A DNA stretch of 23,514 nucleotides. Source: Amoeboradix gromovi. Taxonomy: Eukaryota; Sanchytriomycota; Sanchytriomycetes; Sanchytriales; Sanchytriaceae. A program made the translations under genes and the position numbers. The notes beneath the pieces are model-generated. The model was not told the DNA's origin, did no database searches, and saw only the letters and a program-made list of their open reading frames with translations. The DNA lies in contig JADGIF010000070.1 in assembly GCA_018985225.1 (NCBI GenBank), forward strand, positions 1 to 23,514, written 5' to 3'. Shown in pieces: positions 9,058 to 18,803 of the stretch; the first letter of the stretch is position 1, and the number at the start of each line of letters is the position of its first letter.

Positions 9058-9654
9058 GCTAAATTGTTTTCTTGAATAAATCATTTACCGCGAATTTGTA
9101 TGCATTTTTATATAATTTCATGACTTTTCCAGCTTTTTCCAATACCTTATACACTATATTCTCCATCCTGACTAAAGGTAAATGGAATTAATGGATGTAA
9201 TCCTGAATATGTCAAATTCAAAGAAATAACTAATAGTACAGCATACATTCATCAACACTGAGGAACTGCTCCAAACTTGGAACAATTAGATGTCTTTCGA
9301 CGCCAGAAAAGAGATATCTGTAGAATTTATTCAAGGAACGCTTGAAGTTCAAATGTAAACAAAGAGGAAAGACGATAATCGAATATAACGAAGCATTTAC
9401 TAGTCAGACATGTACAAGGTGCCATACTCTCGAGAATACTAATTTGGAGAGCTGCACCTGTAAAAACTATCATATAAAAGTGGATAGAGACCATATGGCA
9501 GCAAGGAACATATACATCAAGTATCTGCATCCTTATTCAATCCCGCCTCAGAGTAGTGCAAGCGTGAGCAATCACCGTAACGGAGAATCTAGCATTGCTA
9601 GTTTCTCTGTGGAAATTCTCGATTTTCTCGGAAATTAGGACGTTTAACGAGGAG
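9058..9654 (+). mobile_element. Decayed TnpB/Fanzor-like element, copy 2
   Basis: Second copy of the element at 2872-3432, in the same orientation and about 6.2 kb away. Its left block reads on the minus strand from an ATG as MENIVYKVLEKAGKVMKLYK, continuing to a stop after 35 codons. The plus-strand 3' part encodes the zinc ribbon. A perfect-arm hairpin lies at 9583-9607 (GAGAA with TTCTC, CTAGC with GCTAG, loop ATT), 47 nt before the TTTAACGAGGAG end. The central nuclease is missing. Confidence 0.65.
9324..9638 (+). pseudogene. TnpB/Fanzor-like zinc ribbon (broken, copy 2)
   Basis: Reads NLFKERLKFKCKQRGK, then TSQTCTRCHTL, then LESCTCKNYHIK and VDRDHMAARNI, in line with copy 1. A TAG at 9321-9323 closes the frame upstream, and the last zinc-binding Cys is changed (CKNY where copy 1 has CTNC), so the ribbon should not fold normally. 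The DRD aspartate is kept. There is no ATG suited to a start. Damage differs from copy 1 (TGA inside the ribbon), so the two copies decayed independently. Confidence 0.7.
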
Positions 9655-10000
9655 CGGTGACGAATAGATTGGACCGCTCACAAAATCCTAGATTGTAATA
9701 AATGGTATCAAGTAGGTTTATTACTGTCTTATGAGATCTTTTATTGCAAATACTTTTCTATTAGATTTTATGTCAATTGTTTCAAATTCAATTATATTAA
9801 CCAAATAATCCTTGCTCAGAATTTACAGGTCAAAACGAATTCCCGAATTGCCAATAAGTAGATTAATCGAAAGTGTACTAAAATGTTAAATGCCCAATTT
9901 CTACAATAAAAAGGTAGAAATTTTTCGAGAATTTGAAAAACTTCTCATCTAATGTAGGTGAAATGATCATAATTTTTTGCTGCAATCTCCGCTAAACCCG
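9655..10000. other. Upstream region of the calcium pump, with a hairpin
   Basis: No gene visible. A perfect 9-bp inverted repeat lies at 9896-9904 (AATTTCTAC) and 9914-9922 (GTAGAAATT) with a 9-nt loop, about 80 nt before the calcium-pump ATG. It could be a promoter or leader structure. Otherwise the sequence is AT-rich, without recognisable sites. Confidence 0.4.
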
Positions 10001-12983
10001 ATGCATTCAATTTCAACTGAAGAATCGCTGCGCTTATTAAACTCAACCATGACCGGTTTATCTGAACAGCAGCACGAACTTAAACTAAAGGAGTTTGGGT
10101 ATAATGAAATCCCAGATGGTGAACAACCTACTTGGTTTGAAATGATCAAGGAACAATTTGAGGACACCCTAGTCCGTATACTGCTTGGTGCTGCTCTTGT
10201 TAGCTTCGCACTTGCAGTTGAAGAGTATTATGAAGGCACTGAGGTCCATATCGCAATGGCGTTTGCCGAACCACTCGTCATTTTGCTTATTTTAATCGCT
10301 AATGCTGTTGTCGGAATATTGCAAGAGTCCAATGCGTTGCAAGCCATAAACGCTCTCAAAGAGTACACTCCTGATCAATGCCATGCTTTTGTCAACAATC
10401 AGCTTGTGGTTCGCTTGGCTAAATTCTTGGTTCCGGGGGATGTTGTTGAACTTAGAACTGGAAATGTCGTACCTGCAGATTGCCGTATATTGTCTATTAA
10501 TGGTAATCTTAGGATCGATCAATCTATTTTAACTGGTGAATCTTCTTCTGTCTATAAAACTGTGAGCATTGTGTCAAATCACAAAGTTCTTCAAGATCTA
10601 ACCAACATTTTGTTTAGTGGAACTTTAGTAGTTAGTGGGAGTTGTAAGGCGTTAGTTGTTAAAACGGCTCTGTCTACTGAACTCGGTAAGATACACTCTG
10701 AGATTTCAAATGAAGAAGATCAAAAGTCGCCTTTAAAGAAGAAACTGGACGAATTTGGCGACGCTTTAGCAAAATGGATAGCTGTCATTTGTATCCTGGT
10801 ATGGATCATGAACATCAATCATTTTAGCGATAAACAACACGATTACTGGTTAAAAGGTGCTATTTATTACTTCAAAATTGCAGTGTCTCTGGCTGTTGCT
10901 GCAATACCTGAAGGGCTGGCTGTTGTTATAACTACTTGTTTAGCGTTAGGCACTAAAAGAATGGCTAAAAAGAACGCCATAGTTCGTCACTTGCCTAGTG
11001 TTGAGACCTTGGGTTGCTGTGATGTTATTTGCTCAGATAAAACTGGGACTCTAACCACTAATCAAATGTGCGTGGAGCAGTTGTTTGTGCTACAATCTTC
11101 TTCTAGCATTAACTCTTACTCGGTCACTGGTAATGGTTATAGCCCTATCGGTACTATTTCACCAAACCCTTCGACAATACCTGCATTACTCGTGAATTGT
11201 GCCTCCTACTGCAACGATAGCTTTATAGAACATGACAGCAATCATTACAAATGCATTGGAGAACCCACTGAAGCCGCGCTACGTTGTTTTGTTGAAAAAT
11301 GTAATCCTACAATGCAACACGACGGAATGTCAGGTATGTCTTACAACAATGAATTAGCGTCCACCACAATCAAATCACACACGTTCGAGTTTAGTAGAGA
11401 TAGGAAAGCTATGAGTGTTGTTATTCATCCCAAACGACAAACCCGATTGAGTAAGTCTACTCTATATGTTAAAGGTGCTCCTGAGCAGTTGTTGGCTAAA
11501 TGTACTCACGCCCTTATAAATAACCAGACCATTCCACTTACTAATGCTATTAAATCATTGATTTTGAACCAACTGAATGTGTATGCCACCAAAGCTTTAA
11601 GATGCTTATTGTTTGCATATAAAGAATTAGATGATACGACATGTAACTACATCAATACTACTGCAGTTGAATCTAATGAGTATACATCGATTGAATCTGA
11701 TTTAACCTTCATCAGTATCATAGCCATGCGTGATCCTCCTAGACAACTGGTCAATGACAGTATTACAACGTGTGTCCAAGCAGGTATAAAGGTTATAGTT
11801 ATTACTGGTGATAACCAAGTTACTGCAGAGTCAATCTGTAAGGATATCGGATTATTCACTAGCAACCAGCTCTCTAGTAACAAGCAAACACCTGTTCATT
11901 TGAGATGGAGCATCACAGGTGCAGAATGGGACAGTTTGTCTACAGAGGATAAACAGATTAGCGTAGAGAACTGTCTGTTATTTAGTCGTACAGAACCGCA
12001 ACATAAATCACAGTTAATACAGTACTTACAAGCCAATAGTCATACAGTAGCTATGACAGGAGATGGTGTCAATGATGCTATAGCATTAAAGAAGGCTGAT
12101 ATAGGTATTGCGATGGGTTCTGGTACAGATGTAGCCAAGCATGCCAGTGATATGATATTGCAAGATGACGACTTCAATACGATCATACACGCTATTAGAG
12201 AAGGTAGACAGATCTACAATAACACTAAGCAGTTTATTAGATATTTGATCAGTAGTAATATAGGAGAAGTTGTGAGCATATTTCTCACCGTGTTGATGGG
12301 AATGCCAGAAGCATTAATTCCGGTGCAACTGCTGTGGGTTAATTTAGTAACAGACGGTTTGCCAGCCACAGCACTGGGATTCAATCCTAGTGACTCTGAA
12401 ATCATGGTCAGAGGTCCTAGAAAGGCCAGTGATCCCTTGGTAGGTAGATGGTTGTTTATTAGGTACATGATCATCGGAATGTATGTAGGATTCGCTACAG
12501 TGTTCGGCTATGCTTGGTACTACATGTATTACGTTAATGGGCCTTTGATATCATTGAAAGAGCTGGTAATTATAACTAACGTAGCAGGGATATTCAGTAT
12601 ACGCTAGTTCATGCACCACGGACCAGTATGATTGTATGCTCTTCAGTGGAATGCACAAGCTGAAAGCTAGTACGATATCGTTGAGCATATTAGTAGTAAT
12701 AGAGATGCTGAATGCAATGAATTCATTAAGCGAGAACGAGTCACTCTTGAAAATGCCGTTGTGGAGGAACTGGTATTTGATATTTGCAATCATGCTGAGT
12801 ATAGGACTGCATTTCATGATATTGGAAGTAGCATTCTTTCAGGATATATTTCATATTGTTCACTTGAACTGGGATGAGTGGGTAGGTGTTCTGACAATTA
12901 GCATGCCAGTTATAGTAATTGATGAAGTATTGAAGTTAATGAGTAGGACTATAATATATCCAGTTAAGAGCAAAAAGGAATAA
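10001..12983 (+). CDS. SERCA-type Ca2+-transporting P-type ATPase
   Basis: Exons 10001-12565 and 12588-12983, joined by a 22-nt intron, give 986 residues, the usual SERCA length. It pumps Ca2+ from cytosol into the ER using ATP. Visible: an N-terminal actuator with TGES (LTGESS), TM4 calcium motif AAIPEGLA near 302, phosphorylated Asp346 in DKTGTLT, nucleotide-binding [20 protein letters not shown], the hinge [22 protein letters not shown], and TM6 [20 protein letters not shown], which supplies calcium ligands. The second exon supplies the luminal C...DC loop and the last four membrane spans, including [17 protein letters not shown]. An inner ATG at 10001 is chosen because the upstream open frame begins with a non-ATG codon. 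AATAAA overlaps the stop. The next gene, profilin, is convergent. Confidence 0.95.
12566..12587 (+). other. 22-nt intron in the calcium pump
   Basis: Begins GTAATTATAACTAAC and ends GTAGCAG; ACTAAC is a classic branch site. Phase 0. Removing 22 nt shifts the frame so that LKEL joins [20 protein letters not shown] and runs into the conserved TM7-TM10 block. Unspliced, the frame ends at 12607. Confidence 0.9.
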
Positions 12984-13187
12984 ATAATTTGTATTCAATG
13001 TCATAGAAGATGTAAACCGCATATTTTATGTTTTCAGGGTTTGCGTTTTACAATCCTAAGCAAGCCTTACAGACCATGGTAGTCACATGTAACATCGACG
13101 TATAAATTATGCGAAATTATTAATTTGCATAACCTATTTAAAAAAACAAATTTGGTACTTATAGGAATCTTTTTACTGCAAAATTGC

Positions 13188-13588
13188 CTAATAGTTGACA
13201 CTGATCAAGTAATCAGCTAATTTTTCAACCACAGAGGTAGCTTCACCCGGCTGAATGTTCTCATCGTATGTACCAATTAATACAGCTTGTTTAGTTTTGA
13301 CACAGACTACGCCACCAGAAGCCTAAATTAATAAATAATCACCAATTTGCCGTATACTGAACGGTCATCACATCTTAAAGCGATATATTTCTTTCCGTTT
13401 AAAAATAGTCCACCAGCACGGATACCAGAAGCATCTTTGAAAGCGCCAAATAACTTTTCCAATTCTTGTGGGTTTACTGTAAATCCAGGTGAAGTAGCCC
13501 AGGTAGATTTATCATGTCCAAAGATACCTGCAGCGTTGATCTTTTTAGTTCCAACCAAGTTTTGATCGACGTAAGATTGCCAGCTCAT
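13188..13588 (-). CDS. Profilin
   Basis: Two exons, complement of 13343-13588 and 13188-13322, joined by a 20-nt intron, give 126 residues, exactly the length of yeast profilin. It binds G-actin and poly-proline and supplies actin for filament growth. Family marks: N-terminal [21 protein letters not shown], the actin-facing [10 protein letters not shown], and C-terminal [17 protein letters not shown] with [16 protein letters not shown]. It is closer to fungal and amoebozoan profilins than to animal ones. The ATG overlaps the stop of a candidate upstream gene (ATGA at 13585-13588). No AATAAA was noticed near the stop. Confidence 0.95.
13323..13342 (-). other. 20-nt intron in profilin
   Basis: Minus-strand intron from GTGATTATTT to ATTAATTTAG, phase 0, between VYGKL and ASGGVVCV. 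It holds an in-frame TAA, so unspliced RNA would end the protein within the intron. TTAAT sits 5 nt before the acceptor AG end. Confidence 0.9.
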
Positions 13589-13874
13589 TTCGAGTCAAAT
13601 GGGCGCGTCTCAACTTTTATACCCCATTGCTTAAAGATGATTGGTGCAATATATACGTCAGCAAGTACGTGCTAAAACATTAAAAAGCAGGGATGAATCA
13701 AACCCACGAAATAATTGACCAGTACCGTAAGATAAGATGTCGGATGCTCGACAAGTAATGCTATTTTATCTAAAACTTGTAACAAACGAGCCACAGCAAG
13801 GGACTAATTAAAATCATTTATTTTGTCACATTGACACCCTGCAAATTGGGCAAGAATTTACTTTTTCCCTCCAT
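13585..13874 (-). CDS. Candidate small protein overlapping both neighbours
   Basis: Three possible exons on the minus strand (13830-13874, 13708-13803, 13585-13671) join in frame to 75 residues if introns of 26 and 36 nt are removed. Both introns are GT-AG with TTTAAT-type motifs next to the acceptor, like the proven ones. The middle and last exons look clearly protein-like (SLAVARLLQVLDKIALLVEH; HVLADVYIAPIIFKQWGIK). The first exon overlaps the end of the RING gene in another frame, and the stop overlaps the profilin ATG by 4 nt. I do not recognise the family. The last two exons are better supported than the first; the start could lie elsewhere. Confidence 0.45.
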
Positions 13875-15226
13875 TGTTCCACACATCTAGAATGAAAGTA
13901 ATGACCGCACCTTAATATTCGAGCATCATTACTTAGTCTATTTAAGCATATTGAGCAATTTCCTTTCAACCCTTGTAAATGACCATGCATGTTGGGGTAC
14001 CTTTCAATAACCTGCGCACATCCATCCACGTACGCACATGTATTTTTTATTAAACCGGTGTATGTAAAGTTGTTCTGTTTCAGTAGTTCATTCAGCAGCA
14101 TTTTGGAATTCATATTTGTGATGCCTGTTGATATTTGTCTAATTTGCTCAATCATGTAGTCCTCTGAGATGTATTTAGAATAATGATTAATGGGCAAATA
14201 TTCAATGAGTTTACTAGTAGCCTTGTGGTATTTGTTCGCAATTGCAGATTGCAGAATTAAGTCGTAGTCATTCAAAGGGAACTTGAACAACAAAAACCCC
14301 TTTTCAACAGAGTAGGCTATCCATTTTACAGATGCTAGTGTTTGAAGGTTATCTACAAGCAGTCCAGGCGGACTCAAGTGTGGTATTATTAAATCTAACT
14401 GGCTCTTACTCCATTTGTAGAAATCTTTATTAAATTTGCGGCAGAGAGCCTCAAATACAGGGAAGTCAGGCGTTATGCGAATATTAGCGAGTAAAATCAT
14501 CCAATTGAAAGGCTGGAACGTCATTTTAAGATATTGCAATGCTGTTTGTTGGCATTCAGCTATTGAGCTTAATTTGAGCAACAAATCAATATAGTTTGTA
14601 AATCTGGTTTGATAAATGTAGTTACTTCTATATAATATTAGTTCTAGCGGACAGTATTTGTATTCGAGTACCAGAATAGATCTGATTAAAGTTGATGAGG
14701 ATGGTTGAAATGGTTTCAGCGGTTTCAATCTAAAGCTTTCAGTATATGCATCCGGATTATTAATAAATAACTCTTTTACCATTTCATTCCTTTCATGTTT
14801 ATATCCATAAGATATGAAAGAGTAATGGGTGCCAGGGCCGAGGGACTGGAGAAGTGGAAACGATATAAATTTAGAAATCCGGGAATTTACGGGTATTTTA
14901 GAATGGTTAGATATTATTCTAAATGAAGACAATAGGTTTTTCTCGACAATATAATACAGCTGGAAATGTAATACATCTATATTGTATAAGCCAGACTTGT
15001 GTTTTAGGAATTCAAGCAGAATAATTGGGTTCATTATTAGAAATCTATAAATGTCAAAGCAATACGAATCAATTAGACCATCAACAGCACATGTGAAATT
15101 ACTGTTTTCTCGGCATTTTGTAATAAATGGTAAGACATCTTGACTATTCAAGAGTCTGAATTGATTTAAGGTCTCCTCCCTGCTAACTCCACATCCAAGC
15201 AAAACTGAAATAAACAAGAACTTCAT
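13826..15226 (-). CDS. RING-H2 protein with signal-peptide-like start
   Basis: 466 residues. The start MKFLFISVLLGCGVS looks like a secretory signal peptide. A long middle (about 30-420) has no clear domain and no strong membrane span. The C-terminal RING-H2 finger at 424-466 is complete (CSIC...CGHYFHSRC...CPIC; C3H2C3), so it is probably an E3 ubiquitin ligase. A RING normally faces cytosol, so a signal peptide without a later membrane span is unusual: either the N-terminus is not a working signal, it is a signal anchor, or the protein is exported. The next upstream in-frame stop lies 5' of this ATG with no other Met. AATAAA follows the stop by a few nt. Confidence 0.75.
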   Translation of the reverse strand: MKFLFISVLLGCGVSREETLNQFRLLNSQDVLPFITKCRENSNFTCAVDGLIDSYCFDIYRFLIMNPIILLEFLKHKSGLYNIDVLHFQLYYIVEKNLLSSFRIISNHSKIPVNSRISKFISFPLLQSLGPGTHYSFISYGYKHERNEMVKELFINNPDAYTESFRLKPLKPFQPSSSTLIRSILVLEYKYCPLELILYRSNYIYQTRFTNYIDLLLKLSSIAECQQTALQYLKMTFQPFNWMILLANIRITPDFPVFEALCRKFNKDFYKWSKSQLDLIIPHLSPPGLLVDNLQTLASVKWIAYSVEKGFLLFKFPLNDYDLILQSAIANKYHKATSKLIEYLPINHYSKYISEDYMIEQIRQISTGITNMNSKMLLNELLKQNNFTYTGLIKNTCAYVDGCAQVIERYPNMHGHLQGLKGNCSICLNRLSNDARILRCGHYFHSRCVEQWREKVNSCPICRVSM

Positions 15227-15411
15227 TGACTTATGAGTTGGCTCAATTTGGCTAAAAGGAGCTGCAAGTATTCGGCAAATCTAATTTGCAATTGGCAAAC
15301 TACGCGATGGAATTGAAATTTTAAAATAAAAAAGCTTTCATTAACTTCATTTGCCCAGAGCATTCATATCCTTACTAGTTTGTAAATGTCTCACTAGTGT
15401 TGAAACCTCCA

Positions 15412-16374
15412 ATGTCTTCTGTCTTGGAACAATTAAAGAAAGTTACAACAATTGTTGCTGATACCGGTGACTTTGAGTCTTTTAAGTCTTTTAAGCCTCA
15501 AGATGCCACAACTAATCCGTCTTTGCTCTTATCTGCATCCCAATTACCAGCATATAGTCATATTGTTGAAAAGGCATTAAAAGTTAGCGAGAAAGTTGAA
15601 GATGTGATGGACCATTTAATTGTTTTATTTGGGTGTGAGATATTAAAAATCATTCCCGGTAGAGTTAGCACTGAGGTAGATGCTCGTTTGTCATTTGATA
15701 CAAAAGCAACAGTTAGCAAAGCTCATCAGTTAATTGGATTGTACAAGTCATACGGTGTCGATAAACAGCGCATACTTATCAAAATTGCTTCTACTTGGGA
15801 AGGTATTCAAGCTGCTAAGGAATTAGAAAAAGAAGGCATTCATTGTAATTTGACTCTGTTATTTAGCTTAACACAAGCTATCGGATGCGCGGATGCCAAA
15901 GTTACGCTAATTAGTCCGTTTGTTGGTCGTATTTTTGATTGGTATAAACAGAATACAAAACAAGATGTAACTGGCTTAAATGACCCTGGAGTTGTCAGTG
16001 TTAGTCAAATCTACACTTATTATAAGCAGCACAATATTCCGACTATTGTCATGGGTGCTTCTTTCAGAAACGTTGATCAAATTATGAATTTAGCAGGGTA
16101 TCTTTGTATTTAACGTAGGTGTGATTTCTTAACTATTAGCCCGAAATTGCTAGAAGAATTAGACCAGTTAAAAACGCCTTTAAATGTTCAGTTGAGCGTT
16201 GAAAAAAGCCAACAGAGCGGTAAAATGAATAAAATTGATTTGGATGAGAAGACATTTAGATGGCAATTGAATGAGGACCAAATGGCGACTGAGAAGTTGT
16301 CTGATGGTATTCGCAAGTTTGCAGCTGATGCCATCAAATTAGAAGGCATATTAAAGGCAAAAATGAAAAAGTAA
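15412..16374 (+). CDS. Transaldolase
   Basis: Exons 15412-16097 and 16119-16374, joined by a 21-nt intron, give 313 residues. It moves a dihydroxyacetone unit between sugar phosphates in the non-oxidative pentose phosphate pathway (cytosol). Family marks: [10 protein letters not shown] near residue 30, the Schiff-base Lys124 in [40 protein letters not shown], and after the intron [11 protein letters not shown]. Length fits the TalB/TAL1 class. ATG 15412 ([10 protein letters not shown]) is preferred over an upstream GTG in the same frame. It is convergent with the guanylyltransferase gene, with 47 nt between the stop codons. Confidence 0.95.
16098..16118 (+). other. 21-nt intron in transaldolase
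   Basis: Begins GTATCTTTG and ends TTTAACGTAG, phase 2. Splicing restores [14 protein letters not shown] across the junction; unspliced, the frame ends in TAA at 16111-16113, inside the intron. TTTAAC is the branch-like motif. Confidence 0.9.
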
Positions 16375-16421
16375 ACCATGTCCTTACGGTATGAAGATTC
16401 AATTTACTCGGTTTGCAAGTT

Positions 16422-17578
16422 CTACTTTATATCGGACCAATTATTTCTTATGTCTCTGCTTGCTTTTATTAACACATCTTTAGTAATATTGTCTTGAATA
16501 CTCTTCATAACCTTTTCATACGTTGATATATGATTTGGGATATCTTTGTCATCTCTAATTCTCATAAACATCCAAATAGAACCAAAAAGTTTGCATTCTA
16601 CAATGGATCCCTCATACTTTTCACTGTTGCCTTCGAATTCGGTTTGAGTGTCAAAATCAACAAACCCCATTGCTCCGATTTCTTTCAACTCGTCACCAGA
16701 GAGTCCAATGTGCAATAGAAAGTCGATCTTTCGCTCGTCTGTCAAAACATCTGAATGATGCTTAATTTTAATTTTAAAATCAACAGTATTTAGATGAGGG
16801 GGTTTCCATTTAAGTCTATATTAACAACTGAGTACATGTTTGGATCAGTACCAAAGACAAGGCTATTTGACCATTTAGTGAATATTAGACCATCGCTCTC
16901 ATGCTTCAATTTTCCTTGAACATCAGTCTCATTCTCGCGATTTTGATGCTTCAAAGGCTCTTCGAGACGATAGCTTGGGAGCATCTCTTTTAACTCGAGC
17001 GTAAAATAAACCTGGCTACCCATCATCTTTCGCATGTTGTGGTATGATTTCAGGATGACCTGTAGCTTTCCTAGCCTTACATCAAAAGATCGCTTATTCA
17101 TGAACTCGCCATCAAGATAAATACAGTCAAAAAGTAAAAATCGATAAATTTCTTTAAATTCTGGTTCTTTACTTAATTTAGGAAGTTTGCGATTTCTCTT
17201 CTTATAGTATTCTCTAAAAGGAATCCTGTCTATTACAAGCTCTCCATCAAGAAGAGTGTTAACGGATTCCTTATCAATGGAGTGTAACTTTAGATCAGGA
17301 ATATAATATGGCTGCAGTTTACGATCAATAAAGAAAGATTCGTATCTCTTTAGCACTAAATTATATCTGCTATATAACAACAGCCTAACACCGTCAGTTT
17401 TTTCGCAAACAAAATACTTTTCCTTTTTCAGTGTTTCCATATGTTGTGCTTCAAACGAGATAGGTTGAGCGCCTGGAAATCGGCTATAGTTTGTCAATTC
17501 GCGTAAAGTGGACTGAATATCTTGTAAATATTTACCACTGCACACCTGAATGTTCAGATCTTCCCACTTGGTATCCAT
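16422..17578 (-). CDS. mRNA-capping guanylyltransferase
   Basis: Exons complement of 16836-17578 and 16422-16815, joined by a 20-nt intron, give 378 residues. It transfers GMP to the diphosphate end of nascent mRNA in the nucleus. Motif I is EKTDGVR with catalytic Lys60; then FFIDR (III), LLFDCIYLDG (IIIa), LDGELVID, SDGLIFTKW (V), and after the intron LKWKPP and the OB-fold with the RDDK/PNH motif (VI). The sequence FPGAQPISF just before motif I is typical of fungal Ceg1-like enzymes. No triphosphatase domain is fused at the N-terminus, unlike animal and plant capping enzymes; a TAA two codons upstream supports the start. Confidence 0.93.
16816..16835 (-). other. 20-nt intron in guanylyltransferase
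   Basis: Minus-strand intron from GTACTCAGTT to GTTAATATAG, phase 2. Splicing yields GTDPNILKWKPPHLNTVDFK, the conserved linker between the nucleotidyltransferase and OB domains. The unspliced frame ends 17 codons into unrelated sequence. Confidence 0.9.
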
Positions 17579-17963
17579 GTTTTAGATAATTTGAAAAATA
17601 AAGCGGAAATTAGCAAAACTAAGTACTGCTACAAATGTCAATTCTACTTTAAATAATTTCTTTTCGGAAGTACGTTCAAAGCTAAGATTCCATAGAACCC
17701 ACTAAAAAATCTATATACTGATTTGTCTATCATTAGGTTGCAAAGAACTTAAAGAACTCGATTCAACTAACATAAGAAATTGACTATTTACCTATATTTC
17801 ATCTTAAGCAGTACTTAACATCATTAAAAGAAAAAGTCTGAAGCGTAATAATTTTTTCTAAAAGCTATTCTCTATAAATTTAAGTTACAATTGCTTTAAT
17901 AGCGAACAGAAAATTCATCTCCAAGAAACTTTTGTTGCAGCTCAACAGTAAATTATTTATTAA
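17579..17963. other. Intergenic region without visible gene
   Basis: AT-rich sequence between the start of the guanylyltransferase gene and the end of the 22-residue-repeat gene. No open frame, hairpin or recognisable site stands out. AATAAA lies 3 nt after the repeat gene's stop. Confidence 0.5.
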
Positions 17964-18803
17964 TCATTTGCACATCTCAATGACCACTTTACTGGGATTT
18001 TTTATGCTCTTTATTATTTTACTGTTATACGCGACAGCTGCCAATTGAGACTTTTCCGATGGGTAGTTGATATGTTTGATGAGTGCTGGATTTAACTCGA
18101 CAATTGCCAGTTGTACATTTTCGGATGGCCTAGCAATGTTTCGAATATTCTTTGGATTATTAATTATCGATGCAAACTGAACAGACTCATCAGGGTTAGT
18201 GATCCATTTAATATTACTTTGATTCTCTTTGATAGCATTCATTTGTATACTAACGGATGGGTTAATGATGTATTTAATTGCTTGACCATTCTGTGAGACG
18301 GCAGATAACTGAACATCAAAAGTGGGATTAGACAAAAACTGGATACTTAGACCATTTTGCTTAACAGCAGCCAATTTTATGTCCTCAGATGGTTCGTAAA
18401 TCCATTTAATACTGTTCCCATTTTGAGTAACAGCGGTCCGCTTCAAGTCGTCAGAAGGATCTGGAATTAATTGAATAGAATGAGCATTCTGCTTAACAGC
18501 AGTTAATTTTATTAAATCAGATGGTTTTGGAATCCATCTGATTGCCATACCGTTTTTAGCAACTGCGGCCAATTGGATCTCTATGGATGGATTGTGGATC
18601 CAGTGGATACTGTAGCCATTCTGTTTTACAGCCGCTAGCTGAATCTCATGGCAAGGGGAAGATATGAACTTTAATGACTGCCCATCATTTCTAACAGCAG
18701 CAAGCTGAATTTCAATAGAAGGATTATTAATAAATTGAATATCAAGCCCTCTTTTGCTAACAGCGGCTTGCTTTAAATCGTCGCTCATTAACTTACCTGA
18801 CAT
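17964..18803 (-). CDS. Protein of twelve 22-residue tandem repeats
   Basis: 279 residues, almost entirely twelve repeats of 22 residues with consensus LAAVKQNGxSIxxIxNPSxxIQ. The first begins near residue 10 and the last is incomplete at the C-terminus. There is no other domain, signal peptide or membrane span. From memory, very similar repeats occur in hypothetical proteins of phages, bacteria, giant viruses and some protists (the DUF4116-like group), where the function is unknown; the pattern suggests paired short helices stacked in a solenoid. Early repeats are more alike than late ones. Horizontal gain is possible but not shown. The start MSGKL is the only good ATG. The gene lies between the guanylyltransferase and inverted-repeat arm B. 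Confidence 0.8.
   Translation of the reverse strand: MSGKLMSDDLKQAAVSKRGLDIQFINNPSIEIQLAAVRNDGQSLKFISSPCHEIQLAAVKQNGYSIHWIHNPSIEIQLAAVAKNGMAIRWIPKPSDLIKLTAVKQNAHSIQLIPDPSDDLKRTAVTQNGNSIKWIYEPSEDIKLAAVKQNGLSIQFLSNPTFDVQLSAVSQNGQAIKYIINPSVSIQMNAIKENQSNIKWITNPDESVQFASIINNPKNIRNIARPSENVQLAIVELNPALIKHINYPSEKSQLAAVAYNSKIIKSIKNPSKVVIEMCK

Noticed and set aside
12566-12607. A 42-nt intron in the calcium pump ending at CTAG (12607)
   Set aside because: It leaves the wrong frame and soon meets a stop; the 22-nt choice restores the conserved luminal loop and TM7-TM10.
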